Below are positions 1 to 8,272 of a DNA stretch of 64,000 bases, one piece after another (position 1 is the first letter of the stretch; every line of letters starts with the position of its first letter). The translations under genes and the position numbers were made by a program. The notes under the pieces were generated by a model. The model searched no databases, had not been told where the DNA came from, and worked only from the letters and a program-made list of their open reading frames with translations. This stretch comes from Azospirillum thiophilum. Its GTDB lineage: Bacteria; Pseudomonadota; Alphaproteobacteria; Azospirillales; Azospirillaceae. The stretch lies in contig NZ_CP012402.1 of the NCBI RefSeq assembly GCF_001305595.1, positions 827,001 to 891,000 on the forward strand, given 5' to 3'.

Positions 1-563
1 CCGGCCTCTTCCGCCAGCAGCGTGGCGTATTGGGCGGAGTTGTTCAGGACGCGCAGTTGCGCCTCCACCTCGCGCACCTTGGAGTCGGCCTTGTCGAGCG
101 TGGTCTTGCGGCGATCATATTCCTGCCGGGTCGTCCATTCGCCCTGGCGCAGGCTGGCATAACGTTGGAAATCGCTGCGCGCGTTGGCCGCGTCGGCCTG
201 GGCGGAGGCCAATTGCGCTTGCGAGGCGCGGATCTGCAATTGAAGGTCGGTAGGATCCAGCCGGGCAAGTGGCATGCCGGGTTCAACACGGCTGCCAACC
301 TCCACCAGCCGTGCGGTCACCTTTCCACCGACACGGAAGCCGACATCGGCCTCCACGCGTGGGCGGATCACCGCCGGATAGCGCACGCTGTCCAGATGCG
401 ATTCCAGCGCGACAGTGGCCACGCGAACCGGCCGGACTTCCTGTTGTGGCGCGGAGGCCGCCGACTGCGTCTCGTTGCAGCCGACGAGCAGGCCGGCTGT
501 CGTCAGCATGGCAACCATCGCCGTCATGCGGGACGCAAACCGTCTTTCGCGGAATCGGGCCAT
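1..563 (-). CDS. RND efflux periplasmic adaptor, N-terminal part (cut by window edge)
   Basis: Membrane-fusion (HlyD/AcrA-type) subunit of a tripartite RND pump, linking an inner-membrane transporter to an outer-membrane channel. Reading from ATG at 563, the protein starts with a basic stretch and a hydrophobic segment ending in LLVGC, a lipoprotein signal with the Cys near residue 29. A barrel-sandwich lipoyl half follows (VGFRVGGKVTARLVEVG, then GMPLARLDP), then a coiled-coil hairpin rich in Ala/Gln (about residues 105-185). The reading frame is open to base 1, so the C-terminal half and presumably the pump gene lie outside. GAGGAG sits about 7 bases before the start. It diverges from a TetR gene, the usual arrangement for a locally controlled efflux pump. 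The substrate cannot be told. Confidence 0.88.
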   Translation of the reverse strand, partial: MARFRERRFASRMTAMVAMLTTAGLLVGCNETQSAASAPQQEVRPVRVATVALESHLDSVRYPAVIRPRVEADVGFRVGGKVTARLVEVGSRVEPGMPLARLDPTDLQLQIRASQAQLASAQADAANARSDFQRYASLRQGEWTTRQEYDRRKTTLDKADSKVREVEAQLRVLNNSAQYATLLAEEA

Positions 564-581
564 ACCACGTCTCCTCACTGG

Positions 582-655
582 ACTGAACTGTATCGTACTG
601 GTATCGTCCTACTCTCGCCCAGATCCAACGTCAAGAGTGAACGGTACAGTTCAGT
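582..655. promoter_or_regulatory. Inverted repeat in the adaptor/TetR divergent promoter
   Basis: ACTGAACTGTATCG (582-595) and CGGTACAGTTCAGT (642-655) are inverted copies of one 14-base site with one mismatch. They flank the roughly 90-base gap between the efflux adaptor and the tetR gene. Each copy is itself close to a dyad (ACTGAACTGT). Placement and symmetry fit a TetR operator controlling both genes. The right copy overlaps the proposed GTG start of the regulator. Confidence 0.6.
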
Positions 656-1313
656 GCAGTCATCCGAACAAAATTCGCCGCAACCGGTCGCGTCGCAGGA
701 TACCAAAGCCGAACAGATCATCGCCGCGGCGCGGGAGGTGTTTCTGGAACTCGGCTATGCCGCTACCTCGATGGATCTGGTGGCCCAGCGGGCAAGGGTA
801 TCCAAAACCACGCTTTACACCCGCTTTCCGTCGAAGGAGGAGCTTTACACCGCGGTGATCTCCGCCGAATGCGAACGGCGGGGTATCCGCTTCACGCCAG
901 AGATGTTTGACGGGTTACCGCTGCGCGATATCCTGGTCCAGGTCGGCCGCCGTTTCGTTGATCTGCTGTGGTCGGAAGAGGCGATTCGCGTTCACCAGTC
1001 GGTTGCGGGCGAGGCTATGCGGATGCCGGTCGCAGCCCAGCTCTATTATCAAGCCGGGCCGGAGCAGGGCATCGCTCATTTCGCTGCGCTGTTCAGCCGG
1101 TTGGCCGACCGCGGTGTCATTGCCACCGACGATCCCGTCTTTGCTGCCCGCCAGCTCCTCGCCGCATTGCAGGGCGGCCCATATTGCGCGCTGGTGCTGG
1201 GCCTCTGCCCCGCACCTACGGAGGAGGAGCGCCACGCCTTCGTCGACAAGGCCGTGGACCTGTTCCTGCATGGAATCCTGCCCGCCGGCGATTCTCCGGT
1301 CAGGCCAGCTTGA
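654..1313 (+). CDS. TetR/AcrR-family transcriptional regulator
   Basis: Probable local repressor of the divergent efflux gene. Read from GTG at 654 it is 219 residues, a normal TetR size. The N-terminal DNA-binding domain is clear: KAEQIIAAAREVFLELGYAA, then the helix-turn-helix around residues 41-60 (DLVAQRARVSKTTLYTRFPS) followed by KEELYTAV. The rest is a helical ligand-binding domain with a C-terminal region of the AefR/TetR_C type. The reading frame stays open far upstream, but that part would be antisense to the adaptor gene, so the GTG is preferred; no strong ribosome binding site precedes it. The 3' end overlaps the convergent HD-GYP remnant by 14 bases. Confidence 0.85.
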   Translation: MQSSEQNSPQPVASQDTKAEQIIAAAREVFLELGYAATSMDLVAQRARVSKTTLYTRFPSKEELYTAVISAECERRGIRFTPEMFDGLPLRDILVQVGRRFVDLLWSEEAIRVHQSVAGEAMRMPVAAQLYYQAGPEQGIAHFAALFSRLADRGVIATDDPVFAARQLLAALQGGPYCALVLGLCPAPTEEERHAFVDKAVDLFLHGILPAGDSPVRPA

Positions 1314-1864
1314 AATAGCGGATGACCAGCCGCCGAAGCTCGTCCTGCACCCCATCGTCGCCGAGTTCGACCAGCCGGTCATGCAATCCGGCGGCGATCA
1401 TGGTGAATCGGGTCAGGACCGCGGGGTCGAAATGATTGCCCGCTCCGGCATGCAGGATGTCCATTGCTGCTACGAAGGACATCGGCTCCTTGTAGGGGCG
1501 GCGGGAGGTCAGTGCGTCGAACACGTCGGCGACGGCGAAGATGCGGGCGGCGATCGGGATCGCCTCGCCCTTCAACCCGGCCGGATAGCCCGACCCGTCA
1601 AATTTCTCATGATGGCCGCCGACCACATCCGCTCCGTCGGCCAGCCACTCGGATGAACCGACGATATCGAGTCCATGAACGACATGGGTCTTCATCACTG
1701 CGAATTCCTCGGCATCGAGTTTTCCGGGCTTCAGCAGAATGCGGTCGGGAATGGCGATTTTGCGGACTTATGTAGCATCCGCCACTATGACCGGCGGGTG
1801 AGCACAAATCATGAACTTGATGATTCACAACGGAGTCGTGGCCGGGTAGACTCGGGCAATCACC

Positions 1865-2878
1865 GTGTCGGAGATCGCCATGCCCCGTCGCACCAAAAGC
1901 CAGCACTTCCTTCTCAGCGCCGCGGCGCGCACGCTGTCGCTGGCGACCGTGCTGCGCCTGTCGGACACGGAAGCCGAGACGGTGTTCGCGGCGATCCGCT
2001 GGCCGGAGACGAACGGGCGTCCCGTGTGCCCGGCGTGCGATTGTGATGCGGTGTACGACTGCCGCCGGCCGAGCGGTGCGCCTCGCTGGCGCTGCAAGCG
2101 GTGCCGCAAAGACTTCTCCCTCACCTCGGGCACGCTGTTCGCCTTCCACAAGCTGGCGCTCCGGATGTACCTCGCCGCCGTGGTGATCTTCGTCAACGAG
2201 GTGAAGGGCAAGGGCGCGCTGCCGCTGTCGCGCGACCTGGGCGTCCAGTACAAGACGGCGTTCGTGCTGGGCCACAAGATCCGCGAAGCGATGGCGGCCG
2301 AGAGCCGCGGTGTCGTCATCGGCGGCGCGGGCAAGGCGGCGGAGATCGATGGGGCCTACTTCGGCGGCCACGTCCGCCCGGAGAACCGCAAGGCGGAGCG
2401 CAAGGACCGCCGGCTGGCCATCAACCAGACCGGCAAGCGCCGGTGTGTCGTCACCATCCGCGAGCGCGACGGCCGCACCCTGACCGGCGTGTTCCCGTCC
2501 GAGGACGCCGCCGGCAGCTTCATCCGCTCGCGCGTCGCCAAGGGCACCGAAGTGCATGCGGACGAGTCCAGCGCCTGGAACGACCTGCACGCCCGCTACC
2601 CGATGCACCGCATCAACCACCAGGACGCCTACAGCCAGGACGGCGCCTGCACCAACGGGGCGGAATCTTTCTTCTCGCGCATCCGCCGCGGGGAGATCGG
2701 GCACCATCATCACATCTCGGGCCTCTACCTGCACCGCTACGCCAATGAGGCCGCGTTCCGAGAGGATCATCGCCGGACCAGCAACGGCGAGCAGTTCCGC
2801 GTCGTGGTCGGGCTGGTGACGAAGACCGGCCCGTCGGTCGATTTCTGCGGCTACTGGCAGCGCGCTCACGCGGCGTGA
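1865..2878 (+). CDS. IS1595-family (ISXO2-like) transposase
   Basis: DDE-type transposase of 337 residues from GTG at 1865; ATG at 1880 is an alternative start. An N-terminal zinc ribbon is visible (CPACDCD then CKRCRKDF). The ISXO2-like catalytic domain follows: EIDGAYFGGHVRPENRK with the first Asp, HADESSAWN with the second, and TNGAESFFSRIRRGEIGHHH near the end with the third acidic residue and the family's histidines. The frame is complete and undamaged, so the element may still move. Its stop overlaps the passenger gene on the other strand by 13 bases. Confidence 0.92.
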   Translation: MSEIAMPRRTKSQHFLLSAAARTLSLATVLRLSDTEAETVFAAIRWPETNGRPVCPACDCDAVYDCRRPSGAPRWRCKRCRKDFSLTSGTLFAFHKLALRMYLAAVVIFVNEVKGKGALPLSRDLGVQYKTAFVLGHKIREAMAAESRGVVIGGAGKAAEIDGAYFGGHVRPENRKAERKDRRLAINQTGKRRCVVTIRERDGRTLTGVFPSEDAAGSFIRSRVAKGTEVHADESSAWNDLHARYPMHRINHQDAYSQDGACTNGAESFFSRIRRGEIGHHHHISGLYLHRYANEAAFREDHRRTSNGEQFRVVVGLVTKTGPSVDFCGYWQRAHAA

Positions 2879-3327
2879 TCGGCGGGTTCGGCCGGAAGGC
2901 GCCAGCGGGCGCCCAGGCCATTGCCGATCTTCTCCACCGTGCCCTTGCCTTTCAGGGCGGTCAGGGTGTTGAGGACGCGCTGGATGAAGTCGGAGCGGGT
3001 CTTGCGGTCTTCCGGATCGAGCCCTTTGTCGCGCAGCGCGGCGACGGCGATCTCCTCAGCGGCAACGACACGTCCCTCTGCCATGCGCAGCGCCTCCAGG
3101 CAGCGGCGCGCCAGCTCGCCGCTGGCGAAGTAGTGGGAGCGCCTCGCCGGCGGCTTCTTCGGCGCGATGCTCTCCGGCTCCAGTTCCGGGGCGAACAGGC
3201 GCAAGGTGGCGTCCAGGTGCACCAGGTCGGCCCGGTGCTGAGACATCCGCTTCTCAAGCTCAAGGATTGCCCCGGAGATCTCGCCCCGCTTCTCCCGCAA
3301 GGCGCTGACAACGTGCGGCTCGCCCAT
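2866..3327 (-). CDS. Passenger gene of the IS1595-type element, unknown function
   Basis: A 153-residue reading frame that fills the rest of the element, convergent with the transposase. The N-terminal third is a charged helix likely to form a coiled coil (EKRGEISGAILELEKRMSQH). The C-terminal half resembles a winged-helix fold: ELARRCLEALRMAEGRVVAA, then DFIQRVLNTLTALKGKGTVE and a closing GNGLGARWRL. No catalytic motif is seen. Its position wholly inside the terminal repeats shows it travels with the element. It might be a regulator of transposition or a cargo protein; the sequence does not decide. I do not recognise a named family. Confidence 0.7.
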   Translation of the reverse strand: MGEPHVVSALREKRGEISGAILELEKRMSQHRADLVHLDATLRLFAPELEPESIAPKKPPARRSHYFASGELARRCLEALRMAEGRVVAAEEIAVAALRDKGLDPEDRKTRSDFIQRVLNTLTALKGKGTVEKIGNGLGARWRLPAEPADHAA

Positions 3328-4469
3328 ACTCCATGCCCCTTCTGTGCGGCTTCAGGGCGACAGGGTAGCTGGCAGGGCGGCGACGCGGCAGGATCAGGCG
3401 GTGGCGGGTGCTACATAAGTCTGCGATTTTGCCGACATCGTGCAGGAAAGCGCCCTTTACCAAGCGCCGGATCGCGGCATCGTCCAACCCCAGCGCCTCG
3501 GCCAGACGGATTGCCAGCACCGTCACCCGGTAATTGTGGGCGTTGGTGTCGCTGTCCCGTTTGGCGATTGCACTGCCCAGCGCCGTCAGCATGCCGATAT
3601 TGGCATCCAGCAATCCGCGTGACAAGCGCATGACGCTCCGATTGAAGGCACCGAAGAAGGGCAACAGGACAAGCGCCGTTCCGAGTACCGAGAGAGAAGA
3701 GACGCCGACGACAGTGACCGTATCCCGCAGGATCTCGCGCGACCGACGGGAAGAGAGTTGGAAGACGCTTTCGAAATAGCCGAGCAGTTTCCCGTCAGCA
3801 TCGAACAGGATTTCCATCGTCTGGATGAAGACATGTCCATCCAGCGTGAACCGGTCGTACAGGAACTCATTGCCGTCGGGAAAGCCATGCCGGGTGTCCG
3901 ACAACCGTTTTTCCGCCCACTCCGCGCCGGGCGCGACATATTCGGCCGTCTTCTTACGGTCGGGAGAATAGAGTTCGGCGACGATGAACCGGCCGTCACC
4001 ATGGTTGAGGCGCAATTCGCCGCGGTTGGTCATGAATCGGCGCAACGATGCTTCCAACTCCGGATCGTCCACGCCGGCGGCGAGCGCCGCACGGGTTTCC
4101 GCAAGGAAGGCAGCGGATTCTTCCTTCGCGAGTTCCGATACCCGCCTGTCGGCAATTTCTACCTCGACCAGGAAGGCGACGCCACCGACGGCCAGCGCCA
4201 GAAACAGCGCGACGGCGGCCAGACGCAACAGGATGGCGCGGGCAGTGGGCAACCGCATCATCGCCGCATCCGCATTGCGGCTCGCCAATCTAGTCAACAG
4301 CAGGCTGAAACGGCGGTTCCGCCCCTCTCCCAACATCTTGTCCCCGATCTGCCCGTTCACCGGCGATACTTCCCCGACTCTGCAAGCGGATCTAGACGTT
4401 GCCCCCACCTGCCGTCAATCATACCGCCCGCCATCCGAACCATACCCCGGACTCATCCGGAATGGACTT

Positions 4470-4478
4470 TGGTATAAT
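4470..4478 (+). promoter_or_regulatory. Extended -10 element upstream of ychJ
   Basis: TGGTATAAT is a perfect extended -10 (TGn plus TATAAT) about 115 bases before the ychJ start. No convincing -35 precedes it, which is tolerated with an extended -10. Downstream, CTGAATACAAGCATTCAG (about 4500-4517) is a short hairpin in the leader. Confidence 0.4.
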
Positions 4479-4591
4479 GTAGAAGGTATCTGTACCGGAC
4501 CTGAATACAAGCATTCAGATCACGTTGAGCCTTTCGGCGACACTGTGAGTGTCAGTTCGTTTCCGTTGATCGTTAGAGGATTTGTTTCACG

Positions 4592-5065
4592 ATGTCCGTC
4601 TGCCCCTGCGGTTCCGACCGCGCGTTCGACCAATGCTGCGGCCCCATCCTGGCGGGGCTGTCCGCACCGACCGCCGAAGCGCTGATGCGCTCCCGCTACA
4701 CCGCTTTCGTGCGCCGTGACATCGACCATATCGAGCGGACCTGTGCGCCGGAAACCCGCGCCGCCTTCAGTCGCGTCGACGCCGAACGGATGGCGGATGA
4801 GTGCGATTGGGGACCTTTGACCATCATGAAGGCGGCGGAGGAGCAGGACAGCGCCACAGTCGAGTTCTTCCTGACCTTTCGGCGCGACGGGGAAGAGCTT
4901 CCGTTGCATGAACGGTCCAGCTTCCGCCGGATCGACGGCCGGTGGCTGTATGTCGACAGCGTGCTAAACCCGAAGGATCCGCCACGCCGCGTGGTCAAGG
5001 TCGGCCGCAACGATCCCTGTCCCTGCGGCTCGGGGCGCAAGCACAAGACCTGCTGCGGGCGCTGA
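4592..5065 (+). CDS. ychJ: YchJ-family protein with two SEC-C zinc motifs
   Basis: A 157-residue member of the YchJ (UPF0225) family. A cysteine motif opens the protein ([14 protein letters not shown]) and a full SEC-C motif closes it ([18 protein letters not shown]), the same zinc-binding tail seen at the end of SecA. The middle carries the family's NTF2-like domain, with [11 protein letters not shown] and [15 protein letters not shown]. The biochemical role of the family is not settled. It stands alone, convergent with the YitT-family gene (25 bases between the stops). Confidence 0.92.
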   Translation: MSVCPCGSDRAFDQCCGPILAGLSAPTAEALMRSRYTAFVRRDIDHIERTCAPETRAAFSRVDAERMADECDWGPLTIMKAAEEQDSATVEFFLTFRRDGEELPLHERSSFRRIDGRWLYVDSVLNPKDPPRRVVKVGRNDPCPCGSGRKHKTCCGR

Positions 5066-5090
5066 TCCGACGCCCGCGGCGGCCTTGCCG

Positions 5091-5735
5091 TCAACTCATG
5101 CCCAGATAGCGCCCTGGCCTGTGGTTGATCGCCAGCGTTATGTTGACGATGATCGCTCCCACCACCGACAGCAGCAGCCGGTCCGGGGTCAGCACGAAGA
5201 ACGCTCCGGCAAGGATCGCAAGATCGACCCCGAGCTGGAAATAGCCTGCGCGGATGCCGTGACGTTCCTGGAGATAGATCGCCAGGATGTTGACGCCGCC
5301 CAGCCCGGTGCGGTGGCGGAACAGCATCAGCAGCCCCGTGCCGCACAGGCCGCCGCCTACCACCGTGGCATAGACCGGGTCGAGATGGGCGAAGCCCACC
5401 CATTGGTCGGTCATGCGCGAGAACAGCGTCACGAGCGCCACGGCGATGAAGGTGCGCGCGGTGAACTTCCAACCCAGCCGCTTCCAGGCCAGCCAGTAGA
5501 AGGGCAGGTTGATGAGGAAGAAGATGATGCCGAACTGGAGCTTGGTGATATAGCTCAGCAGCAGTGCCAGCCCGGCGGTGCTTCCGGTCAGCAGCACCGT
5601 CTTGGAATAGATCAGCATGCCCAGTGCGATGAACAGCGTGCCCATCAGCATGGCGAGCGCGTCTTCGTACAGCTGGTGGCGCTCCACCGAAGCAGGCGGG
5701 TCCGGAACGGGCGGTACCTGGAGGGTCGCGGCCAT
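5091..5735 (-). CDS. YitT-family (DUF161) membrane protein
   Basis: A 214-residue inner-membrane protein with about five to six hydrophobic segments. Family features are GMLIYSKTVLLTGSTAGLALLL near residues 40-60 and GGLCGTGLLMLFRHRTGLGGVNILA near 130-155. YitT-type proteins are poorly characterised; a transport role is often assumed but not shown here. The C-terminal extra domain of Bacillus YitT is absent, so this is the short form. It lies 17 bases downstream of the aminotransferase on the same strand and may be co-transcribed with it. Confidence 0.85.
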   Translation of the reverse strand: MAATLQVPPVPDPPASVERHQLYEDALAMLMGTLFIALGMLIYSKTVLLTGSTAGLALLLSYITKLQFGIIFFLINLPFYWLAWKRLGWKFTARTFIAVALVTLFSRMTDQWVGFAHLDPVYATVVGGGLCGTGLLMLFRHRTGLGGVNILAIYLQERHGIRAGYFQLGVDLAILAGAFFVLTPDRLLLSVVGAIIVNITLAINHRPGRYLGMS

Positions 5736-5752
5736 CGCTCTTGACCTCCGAC

Positions 5753-6925
5753 TCAGCGCAGGGAGGCGAATTTCGCCACCACTTCGTCCACTTCGGCCGT
5801 CTTCAGGCCGGCGATGTTGATGCGGCCGGAGGTCGGCATATAGATGGCGTGGTCAGCGCGCAGGCGCAGGACCTCGGCCTCGGTCAGCGGCATCAGGGAA
5901 AACATGCCCTCCTGTTCCGCCACCGCGGTCAGCGCCGGGAAGGCATCGGCCAGGCCGGCGGCGAGTTTGCGACGGAGTCCGGTGATGCGGGCACGCATTC
6001 CGTCCAGTTCCGCTGTCCAATCGGCGGTCAAGGCAGGGTCGCTCAGGATGGTGCGGACCACGGCGGCACCATGGTCGGGTGGCATGGAATAGCTGGTGCG
6101 GGCCAGCGCCATCAGGTTCGACTTCGCGAGGTCGGCGGCGGCCGGCGCCGCGGCGACTGCGAAGATGGCGCCGGTGCGCTCACGGTAGAGGCCGAAGGAT
6201 TTGGACGACGACACGGCGACCAGCGTTTCCGGGACGGCGCCGATCAGGTGGCGCAGCCCCTCCGCATCCTCGTCCAGGCCGCAGCCGAACCCCTGGTAGG
6301 CGAGGTCGACCAGCGGTAGCACGCCGCGCTTCCCGATGATCTCCGCCAGGGTCTTCCATTGGTCGAGCGACAGCGGCGCGCCGGTCGGGTTGTGGCAACT
6401 GCCGTGCAGCAGGGCGACATCTCCGGGCCGGGCCGCCTCGAACGCCTCGACCATGCGGTCGAACAGCACGGTCTGGCTCGCGGTGTCGAAGAAGGGATGG
6501 CCGACAACCTCCAGCCCGGCGGCGTCGAAGATGCCGACATGGTTGGGCCAGGTCGGCTGACCGACCAGCACGCGCCGGGCCCCGCCGCGCAGCACGAGAT
6601 CTGCCGCCAGCCGCAATGCGCCCGATCCGCCGGGGGTCTGCACGCCAGCGGCATGGACCCGGGCTCCGGCATTGCCGCCGACCAGCGACCACAGGCGTTC
6701 AAGATACAGGGAATCGCCTTCCAACCCCAGATAAGCTTTGCTGTCCTGACCATCGAGCAGAAGGCGTTCGGCCGCCTTGACCGCACGGAAGACCGGGGTG
6801 CGCCCCTCCTCGTCACGGTAGACCCCGACGCCGAGATCGACCTTGCCCGGCCGCGGATCCTGCCGGTAAAGCCCGATTAGGGCGAGCAGAGCGTCGTCGG
6901 GCTGGCGGGAGAGCGCGTTGAACAT
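5753..6925 (-). CDS. Aromatic/aspartate aminotransferase (class I, TyrB/AspC type)
   Basis: PLP enzyme of 390 residues that moves amino groups between aromatic amino acids or aspartate and 2-oxoglutarate. The start MFNALSRQPDDALLAL and KVDLGVGVYRDEEGRTPV are typical of the AspC/TyrB subgroup. HGSCHNPTGAPL carries the Asn-Pro-Thr-Gly cofactor contact, DLAYQGFGCGLDED the pyridine-binding Asp, and SSSKSFGLYRERTGA the Schiff-base lysine (about Lys242). The C-terminal PTSGRINIAGL holds the carboxylate-binding Arg. Length is normal. Sequence alone does not separate aromatic from aspartate preference; in this group the aromatic enzyme is the commoner name. Confidence 0.88.
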   Translation of the reverse strand: MFNALSRQPDDALLALIGLYRQDPRPGKVDLGVGVYRDEEGRTPVFRAVKAAERLLLDGQDSKAYLGLEGDSLYLERLWSLVGGNAGARVHAAGVQTPGGSGALRLAADLVLRGGARRVLVGQPTWPNHVGIFDAAGLEVVGHPFFDTASQTVLFDRMVEAFEAARPGDVALLHGSCHNPTGAPLSLDQWKTLAEIIGKRGVLPLVDLAYQGFGCGLDEDAEGLRHLIGAVPETLVAVSSSKSFGLYRERTGAIFAVAAAPAAADLAKSNLMALARTSYSMPPDHGAAVVRTILSDPALTADWTAELDGMRARITGLRRKLAAGLADAFPALTAVAEQEGMFSLMPLTEAEVLRLRADHAIYMPTSGRINIAGLKTAEVDEVVAKFASLR

Positions 6926-7134
6926 GTCGGGTCGTCCGGTCCTTGGAGAAGGGGAAAGCGTGGGTGAAGAGGCATTGGCCGGGGGTGCCGGCGCGTGCGA
7001 TCCTCCACCTTCGCGGCTTTCCGGACAATCGCGAAGTTCTCAGGGGCGTCGCGCTCCTGAAATTTGCTGCTATCGGACGTCGTTCAGCCAGCCGAGGCCG
7101 GGCGATCCATGGCTGACGGGGGTTTGGACAGTCG

Positions 7135-7290
7135 TCACTGCGTGAAGAACATCGCAGCGAAAATGGCTGCGGTCGCGGCGATCACCATGACCAGACCCTT
7201 GGGTTCCAATGCATGCTGGCGGTGCAGGGCCACTGCGACCGTGATGACGGCGACGCTGGTCAGGATCAGGCCCAGCTTGGCATCGGTCAT
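7135..7290 (-). CDS. Small two-helix membrane protein at the end of the norE operon
   Basis: A 51-residue reading frame from ATG at 7290 to TGA at 7135. It starts MTDAKLGLILTSVAVITVAV and has two hydrophobic segments separated by the polar turn HRQHALEPKG, so it should be a hairpin in the inner membrane. GAGGAC precedes the start. It follows the COX4-like gene by 23 bases on the same strand as norE, which suggests a small accessory or assembly role in the NO reductase locus, like the small NorF-type proteins. No motif gives a firm function. Confidence 0.6.
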   Translation of the reverse strand: MTDAKLGLILTSVAVITVAVALHRQHALEPKGLVMVIAATAAIFAAMFFTQ

Positions 7291-7313
7291 GATGATTGTC
7301 GTCCTCGAGGGCT

Positions 7314-7628
7314 TCAGTGCGGCCCGACCCAGCCCAGAGAGCCGGCGGCGGTGACGAGCAGGAGTGCGCCGCTGAGCAGCGTCAGCCAGCCCGTCATCGC
7401 CGATCGCCAGCCCGGACCGGCGTGCTTCAATTCCAGGTAATGCAGGAGGATTTCCCGCCCCTTCGCCACCGCGAGCGCCAGCAGCAGGGCAGCGCCGGCA
7501 ACGCCGATCCCGCCGCCGGCATCGTCATGGCGGGCGAACAGCAGCGTGACGGCGGTCAGGCCGAGCAAAATCAGCCAGGACAGGGTCAGCCTGTCGATCC
7601 TCCCCGTCATACGCCTGACGATTTCCAT
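7314..7628 (-). CDS. COX4-like small membrane subunit (NorF-like)
   Basis: A 104-residue protein with three hydrophobic helices. LTLSWLILLGLTAVTLLFAR opens it, AKGREILLHYLELKHAGPGWR lies mid-protein and resembles prokaryotic cytochrome oxidase subunit IV, and a last helix precedes GWVGPH. It begins 11 bases after norE. norE and norF-type genes often accompany nor clusters and help assembly or activity of NO reductase, so this is best read as the norF position; the name is not certain because NorF proteins vary greatly. Confidence 0.7.
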   Translation of the reverse strand: MEIVRRMTGRIDRLTLSWLILLGLTAVTLLFARHDDAGGGIGVAGAALLLALAVAKGREILLHYLELKHAGPGWRSAMTGWLTLLSGALLLVTAAGSLGWVGPH

Positions 7629-7639
7629 GGCCGGTCTCC

Positions 7640-8203
7640 TCATCGGATCAGATAGACGAGCGGGTAGAGGATCACCCAGACCAGATCGACCATGTGCCAG
7701 AAGGCGGCGCCGGTCTCCAGGTTCTCCACCAGCGTGTCGGGGCCCGAGCAGCCGACCAGCAGCAGGATCACGATCCCCAGAACCACATGCAGTGCGTGGA
7801 AGCCGGTCAGCAGGAAATAGAGGGTGAAGAAGACGTCGCTGTCGATGGTCAGTCCGGCACCCAGCGTCGCCGAATACTCGACCGCCTTGACCGCCAGGAA
7901 GACCGATCCCACCGCCGCGGCCATCAGCATTGCCCGGCGTGCCTGCGTCACCTCGCCGCGCCGTCCGGCGGCGACGCCCCGGGCGGCCAGATAGCCGCTG
8001 GTCACGAGCACCATGGTGTTCAGCGCTCCCAGCGTACCGCTCAGATGGGCCTGTCCGGCTGCGAATATGGTCGGGTCCATCACCCGTGCGACCGAGAAGC
8101 CGAGGAAGGCGACCCCGAACACCGCCAGTTCGCTGAAGATCAGGATCCACATCATGAGGTTGCCGGGCAGCGCGGCAAGGCCGCTCGCCTCCGTGTCGGC
8201 CAT
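7640..8203 (-). CDS. norE: NorE: cytochrome oxidase subunit III-like protein of NO reductase
   Basis: A 187-residue membrane protein of the cytochrome c oxidase subunit III family, in the short NorE form. Five helices are visible, with LPGNLMMWILIFSELAVFG near the start, FTLYFLLTGFHALHVVLGI in the middle and TGAAFWHMVDLVWVILYPLV at the end, all family hallmarks. It is thought to help NO reductase assembly or activity and is not catalytic. ATG at 8203 is chosen because GGGGAG lies just before it; the frame is open further up. It diverges from norC across a shared control region that holds a TTGAC-N4-GTCAA palindrome. Confidence 0.88.
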   Translation of the reverse strand: MADTEASGLAALPGNLMMWILIFSELAVFGVAFLGFSVARVMDPTIFAAGQAHLSGTLGALNTMVLVTSGYLAARGVAAGRRGEVTQARRAMLMAAAVGSVFLAVKAVEYSATLGAGLTIDSDVFFTLYFLLTGFHALHVVLGIVILLLVGCSGPDTLVENLETGAAFWHMVDLVWVILYPLVYLIR

Positions 8204-8258
8204 CTCCGCTCCCCTTGGTTGCCGACCGCCACGGTAGGACGGATGCAGGAGGGGCGGC

Positions 8259-8272
8259 TTGACCGCGGTCAA
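8259..8272. promoter_or_regulatory. FNR/NNR-type box between norE and norC
   Basis: TTGACCGCGGTCAA is a perfect 14-base palindrome matching the TTGAC-N4-GTCAA layout of Crp/FNR-family sites (FNR, NNR, Dnr). It lies 55 bases from the norE start and 150 from the norC start, so one dimer could serve both directions. NO- or oxygen-responsive activation of nor genes by such regulators is established in related bacteria; that it happens here is inferred. Confidence 0.75.

Larger units (their letters stand above)
1764..3422. mobile_element. Complete IS1595-family (ISXO2-like) insertion sequence, 1659 bp
   Basis: The left end GGACTTATGTAGCATCCGCC and the inverted right end AGACTTATGTAGCACCCGCC differ at two positions. 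The 10-base direct repeat GCGATTTTGC occurs at 1754-1763 and 3423-3432 on either side. The IS1595 family usually makes 8-base duplications, so two bases of this repeat may be chance or part of the ends. The element holds a transposase gene and a second, convergent gene. It sits inside an HD-GYP gene whose frame is restored when the element is removed. Confidence 0.9.
1300..4336 (-). pseudogene. HD-GYP domain phosphodiesterase, split by an IS1595-type element
   Basis: Membrane-bound cyclic-di-GMP phosphodiesterase candidate broken by the insertion at 1764-3422. The N-terminal part (4336-3423) has a membrane segment near residues 23-42, a periplasmic sensor region, a second membrane segment, then the start of the HD-GYP domain: RVTVLAIRLAEALGLDD and FLHDVGKIA. 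Coding resumes at 1763 with IAIPDRILLKPGKLDAEEF, then GGHHEKFDGSGYPAGLKG, which holds the GYP motif, and ends at 1300. Removing the element and one copy of the 10-base target repeat restores HDVGKIAIPDRILLKPGKL in frame, so the insertion looks recent. The start at 4336 is chosen because GGGGA lies just before it; an in-frame start at 4408 is possible. As it stands the HD and GYP motifs are separated, so the gene is probably inactive. Confidence 0.88.

Noticed and set aside
30..653. N-terminal extension of the TetR gene
   Set aside because: The extension runs antisense to the efflux adaptor gene and shows no similarity to TetR proteins; GTG at 654 gives a normal length.
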